Positions 1 through 8,845 of a DNA stretch of 64,000 bases are shown here, piece after piece. This DNA comes from Anaeromyxobacter dehalogenans 2CP-C. Its GTDB lineage: Bacteria; Myxococcota; Myxococcia; Myxococcales; Anaeromyxobacteraceae. A program made the translations under genes and the position numbers. The notes under the pieces were generated by a model, which saw only the letters and a program-made list of their open reading frames with translations, did no database searches and had not been told where the DNA came from. The DNA is taken from the NCBI RefSeq assembly GCF_000013385.1, contig NC_007760.1, positions 4,004,001-4,068,000 on the forward strand, given 5' to 3'. Each line of letters starts with the position of its first letter. The first letter of the stretch is position 1.

Positions 1-243
1 CACGTCGGCGCCGGGCACGCGCGCGCGGCACGCCTCCACGAACGGCTCCGAGGGATCGACCGCCGCCACCTGCGCGGGCCCGAGCCGCTCGGCCAGCGCG
101 GCGGCGAGGTTGCCCGGCCCGCAGCCCACGTCGAGCGCAGGCCCCTTCCCCACGCCGGCGAAGTCGAGGAAGCGCGGCGCGAGCGGTCGCGAGTAACGGC
201 CCATGAAGCGGTCGTAGGCCGCGGCGGGGACGGCGAAGGTCAT
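1..243 (-). CDS. Class I SAM-dependent methyltransferase, 3'-truncated by window edge
   Basis: The reading frame opens at an ATG (complement of 241-243) and runs off the left edge after 81 codons. The translation begins MTFAVPAAAYDRFMGRYSRP and contains the SAM-binding motif I as DVGCGPGN near residues 39-46, followed by an acidic motif II region (AAVDPS). This is the N-terminal Rossmann half of a class I methyltransferase of the Methyltransf_11/25 type. The YDRFMGRYS opening is common in small-molecule methyltransferases. The substrate cannot be inferred. Confidence 0.8.
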   Translation of the reverse strand, partial: MTFAVPAAAYDRFMGRYSRPLAPRFLDFAGVGKGPALDVGCGPGNLAAALAERLGPAQVAAVDPSEPFVEACRARVPGADV

Positions 244-330
244 GCGCCGAGGGAGCGCACGCGGCGGGTCGCCGTCAACCGGCCTCCCCGGCCGAGCCGG
301 GCAGCGGGCGCAGCGCGAACGGGAGGCGCC

Positions 331-678
331 TCACTCCTCGTCGTCGGCCGCGACGCGGGTCCAGGGCACCGCCGCCAGCCGCTCGTAGGCGATGGGCTCG
401 CCGGTGCGCTCGCTCACGCCGTACGTGCCGGCGTCCAGCTTCGCCAGCGCGCGATCGATGTCGGCGAGCAGCGCGCGCTCGCGCTCCGCCACGCCGAGGT
501 GGTGGGCGGCCTCGGTGGAGCGCTGCGCGACCTCCTCGGGCTCGGTGCGCTCGCCCTCCGCCGGCACCGTCTCGACCGGCGTCGCCAGCAGGCGCTGCAC
601 GCGCCTGCGCTCCGCCTCGAGCTTCCCGCGGAGCGTCTCGAGCTGCGCCGCGGTGAGCCTCCCTGCGCTGCGCACCAT
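331..678 (-). CDS. TraR/DksA-like protein lacking zinc-finger cysteines
   Basis: 115 residues preceded by a strong GGAGAGGAGG ribosome binding site. An N-terminal coiled coil (about residues 8-75, rich in E, R, L) is followed by DAGTYGVSERTGEPIAYERL, the usual position of the DksA C4 zinc finger (YGxCxxCGExI). The two cysteines of that first knuckle are replaced by Ser and Thr, and the second cysteine pair is missing because the chain ends in an acidic tail (DDEE). DksA family members bind the secondary channel of RNA polymerase through the coiled coil. Cysteine-less members are known, so binding to RNA polymerase is possible but inferred. Confidence 0.8.
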   Translation of the reverse strand: MVRSAGRLTAAQLETLRGKLEAERRRVQRLLATPVETVPAEGERTEPEEVAQRSTEAAHHLGVAERERALLADIDRALAKLDAGTYGVSERTGEPIAYERLAAVPWTRVAADDEE

Positions 679-792
679 GACCGTCCTCCTCTCCGGCTCC
701 CCTCGCGCGGGGGAACATCCCCAGCATAGCCCCCATCGCCGCTTCCGCCGCGTCCCCCACAGGCCTGCGGCATCGCGCGCCCCAGCGTGCCG

Positions 793-1722
793 TCAGCGGA
801 TGCGCATGCCCGGCGGCCGCTCCGGGAGCGGGACGGGGTCCCGCTCACCGGGGATGGACCGGAACCGCCCGGCCCGCCAGTCGGCCGCCGCCTGCTCGAT
901 CCGCTCGCGCGAGCTGGAGACGAAGTTCCACCAGACGTGGCGCTCGCCGTCCATGGGCTCGCCCCCGAGGAGCAGGACGCGCGCCGCCGACGGCGCGCGC
1001 AGCACCACCGGCGCTCCCCGGCGCAGCACCAGGAGCTGCCCGGACGGGAAGCGGGCGCCGTCCACCTCGAGCTCGCCGCTCGCCACCAGCGCCGCCCGCT
1101 CCTCCTGGTCCGCCGGGACCTCGAGCCGCGCGCCCGCCGCGAGCGCGGCGTCCACGTAGAGCGTCTCGGACAGGACCCGCACCGGCGAGCGCGCGCCGGC
1201 GAACGTCCCGGCGATCACCCGCACCCTCACCCCGCCCGCCTCCAGCGCCGGGAGCGCCTCGGCCGCCACGTGCGCGAACGAGGGCTCGTCCTCCTCGTGC
1301 GCGCGCGGCAGCGCCACCCAGCTCTGGATCCCGGACAGCGTGCCGCCGGCGGCCCGCGCCGCGGGCGGCGTCCGCTCGGAGTGCGCGATCCCGCGCCCGG
1401 CCGTCATCCAGTTCACCGCGCCCGGCGCGATCACCTGCACCGACCCTAGGCTGTCGCGGTGCAGCAGCTCGCCCTCGAAGAGGTACGTGACGGTGGCGAG
1501 CCCGACGTGCGGGTGCGGGGCGACGTCGAGCCCGTCCCCGCCGCGGAACAGCACCGGCCCCAGCTCGTCGAGGAACACGAACGGCCCCACCATCCGCCGC
1601 TGCATGGCCGGCAGCACGCGCCCCACCCGCACCCCGCCGAGATCGCGCGTGCGCGGGACCAGCACCGTCTCGATCGCCGGCCCGGGCCGGGCCCCCTCCG
1701 CCGCATCTTCACGCATGGTCAT
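793..1722 (-). CDS. Pirin family protein
   Basis: 309 residues of bicupin pirin type. The N-terminal cupin carries PHPHVG and GRGIAHSE, giving the metal ligands H70, H72, H114 and E116, as in human pirin and E. coli YhhW (a quercetin 2,3-dioxygenase). The second cupin is the shorter C-terminal domain of the family. Two ATGs lie close together at the start (1722 and 1716). A GGAG sits 3 and 9 nt upstream of them, so the second is equally plausible. The gene is divergent from the DUF748 gene, with only about 76 nt between them. The natural substrate is unknown. Confidence 0.9.
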   Translation of the reverse strand: MTMREDAAEGARPGPAIETVLVPRTRDLGGVRVGRVLPAMQRRMVGPFVFLDELGPVLFRGGDGLDVAPHPHVGLATVTYLFEGELLHRDSLGSVQVIAPGAVNWMTAGRGIAHSERTPPAARAAGGTLSGIQSWVALPRAHEEDEPSFAHVAAEALPALEAGGVRVRVIAGTFAGARSPVRVLSETLYVDAALAAGARLEVPADQEERAALVASGELEVDGARFPSGQLLVLRRGAPVVLRAPSAARVLLLGGEPMDGERHVWWNFVSSSRERIEQAAADWRAGRFRSIPGERDPVPLPERPPGMRIR

Positions 1723-1798
1723 CGTCTCCGGCCCGGGCGCCCCGGTCCCGGAATCCCCGGCTTGCGCGCCGCGCCATGGGGGGGTTTAAGGGGCGACC

Positions 1799-4660
1799 AT
1801 GTCCGACACCACCCCGAAGCCGCCGCGCCGGCGCCGCTGGCTCCGCGCCGGCGCCGTCCTCGGCGCGCTCCTGGTCCTCTACACCGCCTTCGGCTTCCTC
1901 GCCGCGCCGTCGCTCGTCCGGCGGATCGCGGTGAAGCAGGCGTCGGCAGCGCTCCACCGGCCGGTGGAGATAAACCGCGTGCGGGTCAACCCGCTCGCGC
2001 TCTCGGTCACGGTGGAAGGGCTGCGGGTGAAGCACGCGGACGGCGCGCCGTTCGCGGCATGGGACTCGCTCCACGTCCGGCTCGCCCCGCTCCGCCTGCT
2101 CGCCGGCGATCTCGGCTTCGCCGAGATCCGCCTGGTGCGCCCGGCGCTGCACGTCGGCCTCGACCCGCGCGGCGCGCTCACCTTCGAGGACCTGCTGGCC
2201 GGCGACCCGGAGGCGGCGGAGCCGGGCGCCCCCGCGGCCCCGGAGAAGGAGGGTCGGCTGGGGCTCTCCATCGGGCGGCTCGCCGTGGAGGAGGCGCGGG
2301 TGGTCTTCCGCGACGCCACCCGCAAGCCGGCGTTCGAGACCACCCTCGGCCCGCTCACCGTCCGCCTGGAGTCCTTCCGGACCCGCGGCGGCGGCGACAG
2401 CCCCTACTCGTTCGCCGGCACGACCGAGTCGGGCGAGACGTTCCGCTGGACCGGCACGGTCCGCAGCGCGCCGCTCCGCTCCTCGGGCACGCTCGCGTTC
2501 GAGCGGATCCAGCTGCCCAAGTACGCGCCCTACATCCACGACCAGGCGCCGGTGGACCTCGCCGAGGGCGTGCTCGACCTCGAGACCGGCTACGAGCTGG
2601 CCTGGGGCGCGGACGCCCGCGTGCTGCGCACCTCCGGCGGCAAGCTGACCGTGGAGCGCCTCGCGCTCGCGCCGCGCGGCGAGAGGGACGCGCCGGTGCG
2701 GCTGCCGCGGGTGGAGGTCTCCGGGATCCGGGTGGACGCGCTCGCGAAGGAGGCGTCGGTCGCGACGGTCGCGATCCGCGGCGGAGCGGTGCGGGCCCGC
2801 CTGGAGGAGGACGGGAAGCTCGAGCTGGCGCGGATGGCGCCGCCGCCCTCCCCTGCGTCGCCGGAGCCCTGGCGGTGGTCGGTGGGCGCGCTGGCGGTCT
2901 CCGGCCTGGCGGTGGACGTGGAGGATCGCTCGACGGCGCGCCCGGTGCGGCTCCCGCTCACCGACGTGGCGGTGACGCTGGAGGGGATCCGCCCCGGCCC
3001 GGAGACGGCCTGCCCGCTCACCGCCTCGCTCGCCTGGAACGGGCGCGGCCGGCTCGCGGTCAAGGGCGAGGTCCGCCCGTTCGGCGATCGGGGCACGCTC
3101 GCGCTCGAGGCGGAGGAGCTCGACGTCGTGCCGCTCGCGCCGTACCTCGACGCGTCGCTGGTGGCGCGGCTCACCGGCGGGCGCGCCGGCGCCAAGGCCA
3201 CCATCGGCTACGAGCTCGGCGGCAAGGCGCCGCGCTGGACGTTCGCCGGCGACGTGCGGCTCGACGCGCTCGCGGTGGCGGAGGCGGGCAACGAGGACCT
3301 GCTCCGGTGGAGGGCGCTGGAGGTGACCGGCATCGACGCCGCCTCCACCCCGCCGCGCGCCACGGTGCGCCGGGTGCGGCTCCTCGAGCCGAGGGTCAAG
3401 GCCTACGTCTGGGAGGACGGCGCCACCAGCGTGGCGCGCGCGCTCCCCCCGGCCCCGGCGGCGCCCGCGCCCGCCGGCCCGGCCTGGCGGACCGCCATCG
3501 GCAGCGTCGAGGTGGTGGGCGGGCGGGTCGCGCTGGTGGACCGCTCGGTCACGCCGGCGGCGGTGGTCAACCTCACCGGCGCGCAGGCCACGGTGACGCG
3601 CCTGTCCTCGGATCCGAAGGTCCGGTCGAGCGTGGACGTGCGGCTCCAGGTGGAGGGCGCCTCGCCGGTGCGCGTCACCGGCACGCTCAACCCGCTGCAG
3701 CAGGACGCGTACACGGAGCTGGTGGTCGCGTCCGAGGGCGTGGACCTCTCGCCGCTCGGCCCGTACGCCGGCAAGTTCCTCGGCTACGGGCTGCAGAAGG
3801 GGAAGCTCGACCTCGATCTCAAGTACACCGTGGTGAACCGCGCGCTCACCTCCACCAACGTGGTCCGCGTGAACCAGCTCACCCTGGGCGAGAAGACCGA
3901 CAGCCCGGACGCGACCAAGGTCCCGGTGCGGCTGGCGCTGGCGCTCCTGCAGGATCGCGAGGGCGTGATCCTGCTCGACGTGCCGGTGGAGGGGAACCTC
4001 GACGACCCCGAGTTCCGCCTCGGCAAGGTGATCTGGCGCACCATCCTGAACGTGCTCGTGAAGGTGGCCACCTCGCCGTTCACCGCGCTCTCGTCGCTGG
4101 TGGGCGGGGACCAGGCCGACCTGTCGCTGGTGGAGTTCGCCCCGGGCACCGCCGAGCCGCTGCCGGCCGCGAAGGAGCGGATCGCGCTGCTGGCGCGGTC
4201 GCTCGGGCAGCGGCCCGCGCTCGGCCTCGAGCTGGAGGGCTCCGCCGACGCGACGCAGGACGGCCCCGCGCTGCGGCGCGCCGCGCTGGAGCGCGCGCTC
4301 CGCCGGGCCAAGGCCGAGACGCTCCGCTCGGCCCCGGCGAGCCTGGACGAGGTCACGCTCGGCGCCGAGGAGCGCGCGCGCCTCGTGAAGGCCGCGTACC
4401 ACGCGGCGTTCCCCGCCCCGCCGACCGCGACGAAGGGCGAGGCCGCGCCGGCGCCCACGCCGCAGGAGATGGAGGAGCGGCTCGCGGCGGCCGCCCAGGT
4501 GCCGGAGGACGCGTACCGGGCGCTCGCGGCCGAGCGGGCGCAGCGCGCGCGGGAGGCGCTCGTCGCCGCCGGCCTGGACCAGGCGCGGCTGTTCCTCGCG
4601 CAGGGCGGCGAGCGGGCCCGGAAGGAAGCCGGCGCGCGCGTCTACTTCAGCGTGCGCTGA
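1799..4660 (+). CDS. DUF748 domain-containing AsmA-like envelope protein
   Basis: 953 residues with one N-terminal membrane anchor (about residues 18-36) followed by a long beta-rich periplasmic region. The text of the repeats (VEINRVRVNPLALSVTVEGL, DLSPLGPYAGKFLGYGLQKGKLDLDLKYTV) is typical of DUF748 proteins, relatives of AsmA/TamB-type bridge proteins implicated in lipid transport between the membranes. The last 150 residues carry an OmpA-like stretch (ALGLELEGSADATQDGPALRRAALERAL) and a charged helix. Lipid transport is inferred from the fold family only. The gene is followed 17 nt downstream by the convergent DUF3943 gene. Confidence 0.85.
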   Translation: MSDTTPKPPRRRRWLRAGAVLGALLVLYTAFGFLAAPSLVRRIAVKQASAALHRPVEINRVRVNPLALSVTVEGLRVKHADGAPFAAWDSLHVRLAPLRLLAGDLGFAEIRLVRPALHVGLDPRGALTFEDLLAGDPEAAEPGAPAAPEKEGRLGLSIGRLAVEEARVVFRDATRKPAFETTLGPLTVRLESFRTRGGGDSPYSFAGTTESGETFRWTGTVRSAPLRSSGTLAFERIQLPKYAPYIHDQAPVDLAEGVLDLETGYELAWGADARVLRTSGGKLTVERLALAPRGERDAPVRLPRVEVSGIRVDALAKEASVATVAIRGGAVRARLEEDGKLELARMAPPPSPASPEPWRWSVGALAVSGLAVDVEDRSTARPVRLPLTDVAVTLEGIRPGPETACPLTASLAWNGRGRLAVKGEVRPFGDRGTLALEAEELDVVPLAPYLDASLVARLTGGRAGAKATIGYELGGKAPRWTFAGDVRLDALAVAEAGNEDLLRWRALEVTGIDAASTPPRATVRRVRLLEPRVKAYVWEDGATSVARALPPAPAAPAPAGPAWRTAIGSVEVVGGRVALVDRSVTPAAVVNLTGAQATVTRLSSDPKVRSSVDVRLQVEGASPVRVTGTLNPLQQDAYTELVVASEGVDLSPLGPYAGKFLGYGLQKGKLDLDLKYTVVNRALTSTNVVRVNQLTLGEKTDSPDATKVPVRLALALLQDREGVILLDVPVEGNLDDPEFRLGKVIWRTILNVLVKVATSPFTALSSLVGGDQADLSLVEFAPGTAEPLPAAKERIALLARSLGQRPALGLELEGSADATQDGPALRRAALERALRRAKAETLRSAPASLDEVTLGAEERARLVKAAYHAAFPAPPTATKGEAAPAPTPQEMEERLAAAAQVPEDAYRALAAERAQRAREALVAAGLDQARLFLAQGGERARKEAGARVYFSVR

Positions 4661-4677
4661 TCCCGGCCCGCGGGACG

Positions 4678-6348
4678 CTACAGCTCGACCGCCCAGTCCG
4701 CGGCGCGCGGGGCGACGCCGCCCTGGATCACCCAGGAGACCTGGAACGCCCAGCCGGCCTCGCGCACCGGGCCGCTCGCGTCGGCGGTGGCGTGGCGGAG
4801 GTGGCGGCTCACGTCCACCGCCACCGCGTGGGCGCCGAGGACGCGCAGCGACCCGCGCGCGCCCAGCTCGGCGATGCGCTCGTCGCCGGCCACCTCGCCC
4901 TCGCCGAAGATCAGGTACTGGCGCGCGACCACGCCCAGGCGGGCGCGCGTCCCGGCCACGAGGTCGAGCCCCGCCAGCCCCTGCGCGCCGGGGCCGATCC
5001 GGTAGTCGCGGCCCTTGCCGTCGTCGCCGCGGTCCACCGTGCCGGCCGCGCCGAGGATCACGGCCGCGCCGACGAGGTCGCCCTCCAGCGCGAGGCCGCC
5101 GCCCAGGTCGGCGCGCGCGCTCGCGCCCGCCCCGAGCGCGCTGGTGGAGACGCGGAAGCGCTGCGGCGTGTCGAAGTCGAACAGCAGGAACAGGCCGTAC
5201 AGCCCGCGCGCCGGCGCCGCCTCGAAGCTGCGGCCGGCGAGCAGGCCGCGCGCCCGCACGGTGGCGTCCGGGTCGCGCGCGAAGCCGTAGCGGGCCTCCA
5301 GCACGAAGTGGTCGAACGGCTTCTCGAGCGCGAGGTCGGGATCTCCGGGCAGCCCCCAGGCGAAGTCGAGCCCGACGCCGCCGCCCCAGGTGCCGCGGTC
5401 GCCGGTGGCGTCGCCGGTCGCGCCGCCCATGGCGAGCGCCCAGCGCGACGAGGAGGCGCGCTCCGGGCGCGTCGTCCCGAGCAGGCGCCGGTTCACCGCG
5501 CCCATGGGCGAGAGCACCGCCGCGGCCATCCCGTTCCAGGTGCCGCCCTCCGCGCGCAGCGCGTCGGAGAAGCGGCCCAGGATCTCGCCGAGCACCATGC
5601 CGGCCACCGTGGTCGTGACCTGGTCGTTGCGCGAGGGCCGCTCGGTCTCGCCGGCGATCTCCCACAGCCCGCTCGCCGCGAACGCGTACGCCGACGAGAC
5701 CCAGAAGCCCTGGCCGGCCGAGCGCGCCGCCGAGAAGGCCCAGGTGCCCTGGTACGGGTGGCCGAACTGGTTCACCCAGAACTGGTCGTCGTCGAGCACC
5801 CAGCGGCTGCGCAGGTTGCGGCCGATCGAGTCGCCGGAGATGTCCGCCCACGGGGCCTCGCCCACCCAGCGGTTCCAGCCCATCATCGCGAGGTTCACCG
5901 AGAGCGACTCGACCGCCGGCACCGTCCAGCGCGAGGCCGAGCCGCGGCGCGCGAGCGGGTCGTGCCAGGAGTCCTCGGGCAGCGTGCCCACGCCGGGCCC
6001 GTCCTCCCGCGGCGGGATGCGCAGGTCGGGGAGCGCGGGCGCGAAGCCCTCGCGCGCCGGTGCCGCCCCGGCCATCCCCGCCACCCCGGCCGCCGCGACA
6101 CCGCGGGCTCGCCCGGGCGCCGGCGGGGACGGCTTCAGCCCCGCCGCCCGGCCCTGCACGGCCGGCGGCGCGGCCGCGGACGCCTCCGCCGCCGCGGCGA
6201 CGAGCGGGGCGGCCAGGCAGGCGAGGGTGGCGAGGACGGCGGCGACGCTGTGGCGGCGGCTCTGCACGCCCGCGCCATGTGCAAGCGGGCTGCCGCGCGC
6301 AAAGCCGCGTGATCCCTGCGCTGTCGCCCGGAGATGTCGGAATTCCAC
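4678..6348 (-). CDS. DUF3943 domain-containing outer-envelope protein
   Basis: Up to 556 residues. A DUF3943-like core begins near residue 130 with VESLSVNLAMMGWNRWVG and continues through NQFGHPYQGTWAFSAARSAG. A C-terminal region with alternating polar/nonpolar residues looks like an outer-membrane beta-barrel. A signal peptide (HSVAAVLATLACLAAPLVAAAA) starts only at residue 35, so the real start is probably the GTG at 6267 rather than the ATG at 6348. Neither has a clear ribosome binding site. A proline/alanine-rich linker separates signal and domain. The function of DUF3943 is unknown. Confidence 0.8.
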   Translation of the reverse strand: MEFRHLRATAQGSRGFARGSPLAHGAGVQSRRHSVAAVLATLACLAAPLVAAAAEASAAAPPAVQGRAAGLKPSPPAPGRARGVAAAGVAGMAGAAPAREGFAPALPDLRIPPREDGPGVGTLPEDSWHDPLARRGSASRWTVPAVESLSVNLAMMGWNRWVGEAPWADISGDSIGRNLRSRWVLDDDQFWVNQFGHPYQGTWAFSAARSAGQGFWVSSAYAFAASGLWEIAGETERPSRNDQVTTTVAGMVLGEILGRFSDALRAEGGTWNGMAAAVLSPMGAVNRRLLGTTRPERASSSRWALAMGGATGDATGDRGTWGGGVGLDFAWGLPGDPDLALEKPFDHFVLEARYGFARDPDATVRARGLLAGRSFEAAPARGLYGLFLLFDFDTPQRFRVSTSALGAGASARADLGGGLALEGDLVGAAVILGAAGTVDRGDDGKGRDYRIGPGAQGLAGLDLVAGTRARLGVVARQYLIFGEGEVAGDERIAELGARGSLRVLGAHAVAVDVSRHLRHATADASGPVREAGWAFQVSWVIQGGVAPRAADWAVEL

Positions 6349-6423
6349 CAGCGCCCGTGATCACCCGTGTCGCCGCGCCGGCGGTCGCGCTTGCGCGCCA
6401 TCAAGCGCGCGGCGGGGCCCTGC

Positions 6424-6879
6424 TCAGGCGAGCGGGGACTCGACGAAGTCGCCGCCGTGGAAGCGAAAGCGCCTCGCCTCGGTGACCTTCCCGCCCCGGA
6501 CGCCGAACACCAGGTACTCCGCGCCCGGCAGCAGCGGCACGCCGTCGGCGAGCGCGTCGGCGCGGTCCTTGGCGGAGAAGGACGCGCCCACCTCGACGTG
6601 CGAGTGCCACACCGCCACCACCTCGCCGCCCTCGGCATCGAGCGCCTGGAGGAGCTGGAGGTGCGCGCGCGGGTCCATGAGGTAGCCGTCGCGGCTGGTC
6701 CGCGGGAAGCCGAGCGGATCGTGGGCGTGGTAGCGGTCGGCCGCGTTCGGGATGGGCTCGACCTCCAGCAGGCCGCGGCGCCGCACCACGAACCCGCACA
6801 CCTCCCGCTCCGGGTCCGCCTCGCACAGCGCGGAGATGCGCGCGAGCAGCGGCGCACCGTAGGAGAGCTCGACGCTCAC
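6424..6879 (-). CDS. M67 (JAMM/MPN+) family metallopeptidase
   Basis: 151 residues with a GTG start. The JAMM zinc site is complete: E26 in REVCGF, H92 and H94 in WHSHVEVGASFSAKD, S102 and D105 (HxH-x7-S-x2-D). Bacterial stand-alone JAMM proteases of this size, such as Mec+ of Mycobacterium, cleave the C-terminal adduct of a ubiquitin-like sulfur carrier. The gene is the last of an operon with a MoaD/ThiS-like modifier and an E1-like enzyme, 13 nt after the latter's stop codon, so it likely processes that modifier. The actual substrate (cysteine adduct, protein conjugate or precursor) is not shown by sequence. Confidence 0.9.
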   Translation of the reverse strand: MSVELSYGAPLLARISALCEADPEREVCGFVVRRRGLLEVEPIPNAADRYHAHDPLGFPRTSRDGYLMDPRAHLQLLQALDAEGGEVVAVWHSHVEVGASFSAKDRADALADGVPLLPGAEYLVFGVRGGKVTEARRFRFHGGDFVESPLA

Positions 6880-6892
6880 GGGGGGCCGCCGG

Positions 6893-8065
6893 CTAGTAGC
6901 GCGGGACGGTCGGGTCGATCTCCTCCGACCAGCGGAGGATCCCGCCCTCGAGGTTCCACACGCGCCGGAAGCCGGCCTCCTGGAGCTGGCGGACCGCCTT
7001 CGCGCTGCGCTGCCCGCTCCTGCAGTAGAGGACGAGGTCGCGCGCGCTGTCGAAGGTGCGGAGCGCCTCGGCGAACGTCGAGAGCGGCGCCAGGCGCGCG
7101 CCCTCGATGCGGCCGATCTCCCATTCGTGCGGCTCGCGCACGTCGATCAGGTCGAAGTCGTCCTGGCGCCGGCGGCGCGCGTCCAGCTCGCCGGCCGTGA
7201 TGGTGGGGACGCCGTCCATCGCCTGCTCCGCCTCGCCCCCGCGGATCCCGCAGAACTGCTGGTAGTCGATGAGCGCCTGGAGCTCGTGCGTGCCGCAGGC
7301 GGGGCAGCGGGGGTCCTTCCGCAGCTTCACGGTGCGGAACTCCATGCCGAGCGCGTCCACCAGCAGGAGCCGCCCGACCAGCGGCTCGCCCACGCCGGTG
7401 ATGAGCTTCACCGCCTCGGTCGCCTGGATGAGCCCGACCAGGCCCGGGAGGATCCCCAGCACCCCGCCCTCGGCGCAGGACGGCACCATGCCCGGCGGCG
7501 GCGGCTCGGGGTAGAGGCAGCGGTAGCAGGGCCCGCCGGCGGTGCAGAACACCGTGGACTGCCCCTCGAAGCGGAAGATCGACCCGTAGACGTTGGGCTT
7601 GCCGAGCAGCACGCAGGCGTCGTTCACGAGGTAGCGCGTGGCGAAGTTGTCGGTGCCGTCCACCACCAGGTCGTAGCCCGAGAGGATCTCGAGCGCGTTC
7701 TCGGAGGTGAGCCAGGCGTCGTGCGCGATCACCTTCACGTGCGGGTTCACGTCGCGGATGCGCTCGCGCGCCGACTCGAGCTTCTTGCGGCCGACGTCCT
7801 TCGTGCCGTGCAGCACCTGCCGCTGCAGGTTCGTGAGGTCCACCACGTCGGCCTCGACGATGCCGAGCGTGCCCACGCCGGCGGCGGCCAGGTACAGCGC
7901 GTTGGGCGAGCCGAGCCCCCCCGCGCCCACCAGGAGCACGCGCGCGGCCTTGAGGCGCTTCTGCCCCTCCACCCCGACCTCCGGGATGATGAGGTGGCGG
8001 CTGTAGCGGAGGATCTCCTCCTTCGAGAGCTCGGGCAGCTCGGAGGCGGGGCGGCCGATGGACAT
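6893..8065 (-). CDS. moeB: MoeB/ThiF-type E1-like adenylyltransferase with C-terminal rhodanese domain
   Basis: 390 residues. The ThiF/MoeB domain (about 1-260) has the ATP-binding GAGGLGSPNALYLAAAGVG and the ADVVDLTNLQRQ segment. The zinc-binding cysteines lie in CYRCLYPEPPP and CPACGTHEL, and the likely catalytic cysteine in SCAEGGVLG. A rhodanese domain (about 285-390) ends with the active-site loop LYCRSGQRS. The architecture adenylates the C-terminal glycine of a ubiquitin-like protein and can transfer sulfur from the rhodanese cysteine. It starts 2 nt after the modifier's stop codon. It could serve molybdopterin, thiamine or cysteine synthesis; linkage to a JAMM protease favours a CysO-like or conjugation route. 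Confidence 0.92.
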   Translation of the reverse strand: MSIGRPASELPELSKEEILRYSRHLIIPEVGVEGQKRLKAARVLLVGAGGLGSPNALYLAAAGVGTLGIVEADVVDLTNLQRQVLHGTKDVGRKKLESARERIRDVNPHVKVIAHDAWLTSENALEILSGYDLVVDGTDNFATRYLVNDACVLLGKPNVYGSIFRFEGQSTVFCTAGGPCYRCLYPEPPPPGMVPSCAEGGVLGILPGLVGLIQATEAVKLITGVGEPLVGRLLLVDALGMEFRTVKLRKDPRCPACGTHELQALIDYQQFCGIRGGEAEQAMDGVPTITAGELDARRRRQDDFDLIDVREPHEWEIGRIEGARLAPLSTFAEALRTFDSARDLVLYCRSGQRSAKAVRQLQEAGFRRVWNLEGGILRWSEEIDPTVPRY

Positions 8066-8067
8066 GG

Positions 8068-8343
8068 CTACCCTCCGGCGATCGCGGGGACGACCACGAT
8101 CTCGGCGCCGTCCGGCACCGGCGTGGCGAAGCCCTGCTGGAAGCGGATGTCCTCGTCGTCAAGGTAGAACATCACGTAGGGATACGGCTCGCCGCGGGCG
8201 TCGCGCAGCCGGGTGCCGAGCGCGGGGAAGCGGCCGGCCACCTCGGCGACGACGTCGCCCACGGTGGCGCCGCGCACCTCGTGGACGGTGGTGCCGCCGG
8301 CGGCCTCGGCGAGGACCGTGGGCAGCCTCAGGGTTGCGGACAT
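8068..8343 (-). CDS. MoaD/ThiS-family ubiquitin-like small modifier protein
   Basis: 91 residues with the beta-grasp fold pattern and a C-terminal VVPAIAGG. The terminal GG is the residue pair adenylated by E1-like enzymes. The central YPYVMFYLDDEDIRFQQGF resembles CysO and small archaeal modifier proteins more than classical MoaD. It is the first gene of the modifier-E1-JAMM operon. By analogy with CysO it may carry sulfur as a thiocarboxylate or be attached to proteins. Which of these applies is unresolved. Confidence 0.9.
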   Translation of the reverse strand: MSATLRLPTVLAEAAGGTTVHEVRGATVGDVVAEVAGRFPALGTRLRDARGEPYPYVMFYLDDEDIRFQQGFATPVPDGAEIVVVPAIAGG

Positions 8344-8469
8344 TCGTTCGTTCCTCTCACGCCCTCGGAGGTGCCGCGGGCACCCGCCGCGGACCGTACA
8401 CCAACGTCCCCGATCTTGCCGACCTCGACGCGGCCGGGCACGAAGATCCGCGCGCCGCGGCCGGCGGCC

Positions 8470-8835
8470 TCAGCGGACCTGGCGGTACATGAGGTCGAGC
8501 AGCTCGTCGTACATCGCGTCGGCCTCGGGGCCGCCTGCCTGGATGGCGCTCGTGGCGCAGTGCTTCAGGTGGTTGCGCATCAGCTCGCGACCGACCGACC
8601 GCAGCGCCTCGTGCACCGAGGCGATCTGGGTGAGGACGTCGGCGCAGTAGCGCCCCTCCTCCACCATCCGCTGCAGCCCGCGCACCTGACCCTCGATGCG
8701 GCGCAGGCGCTTGAGGTTCGCCTCCTTGCCGCCCGCGTCCACCGCCACGGCCCGCCCGCCCGGCCCGACGTGCTCGCCGGTGGCGCACGCGCAGGCGGCG
8801 AGCGCCGCGGTCCCCTTGCTCTCCTTCGTCGCCAT
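8470..8835 (-). CDS. csoR: CsoR-type copper-sensing transcriptional repressor
   Basis: 121 residues of the CsoR/FrmR (DUF156) all-helical family, which represses in the apo form and releases DNA on Cu(I) binding. The ligands are C64, H89 and C93 with exactly the C-x24-H-x3-C spacing of Mycobacterium CsoR. A 36-residue N-terminal extension with CAC and H residues is unusual for the family. The gene lies 10 nt after the copper ATPase gene on the same strand, so it is probably autoregulated as the last gene of the copper operon. Confidence 0.9.
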   Translation of the reverse strand: MATKESKGTAALAACACATGEHVGPGGRAVAVDAGGKEANLKRLRRIEGQVRGLQRMVEEGRYCADVLTQIASVHEALRSVGRELMRNHLKHCATSAIQAGGPEADAMYDELLDLMYRQVR

Positions 8836-8845
8836 CGCGTCCTCC

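Noticed and set aside
1459-6312. Very long rightward open frame of 1617 codons
   Set aside because: It lies antisense or out of frame to the pirin, DUF748 and DUF3943 genes, is dominated by Arg/Ala/Pro repeats and shows no family motif. High GC produces few stop codons on wrong frames.
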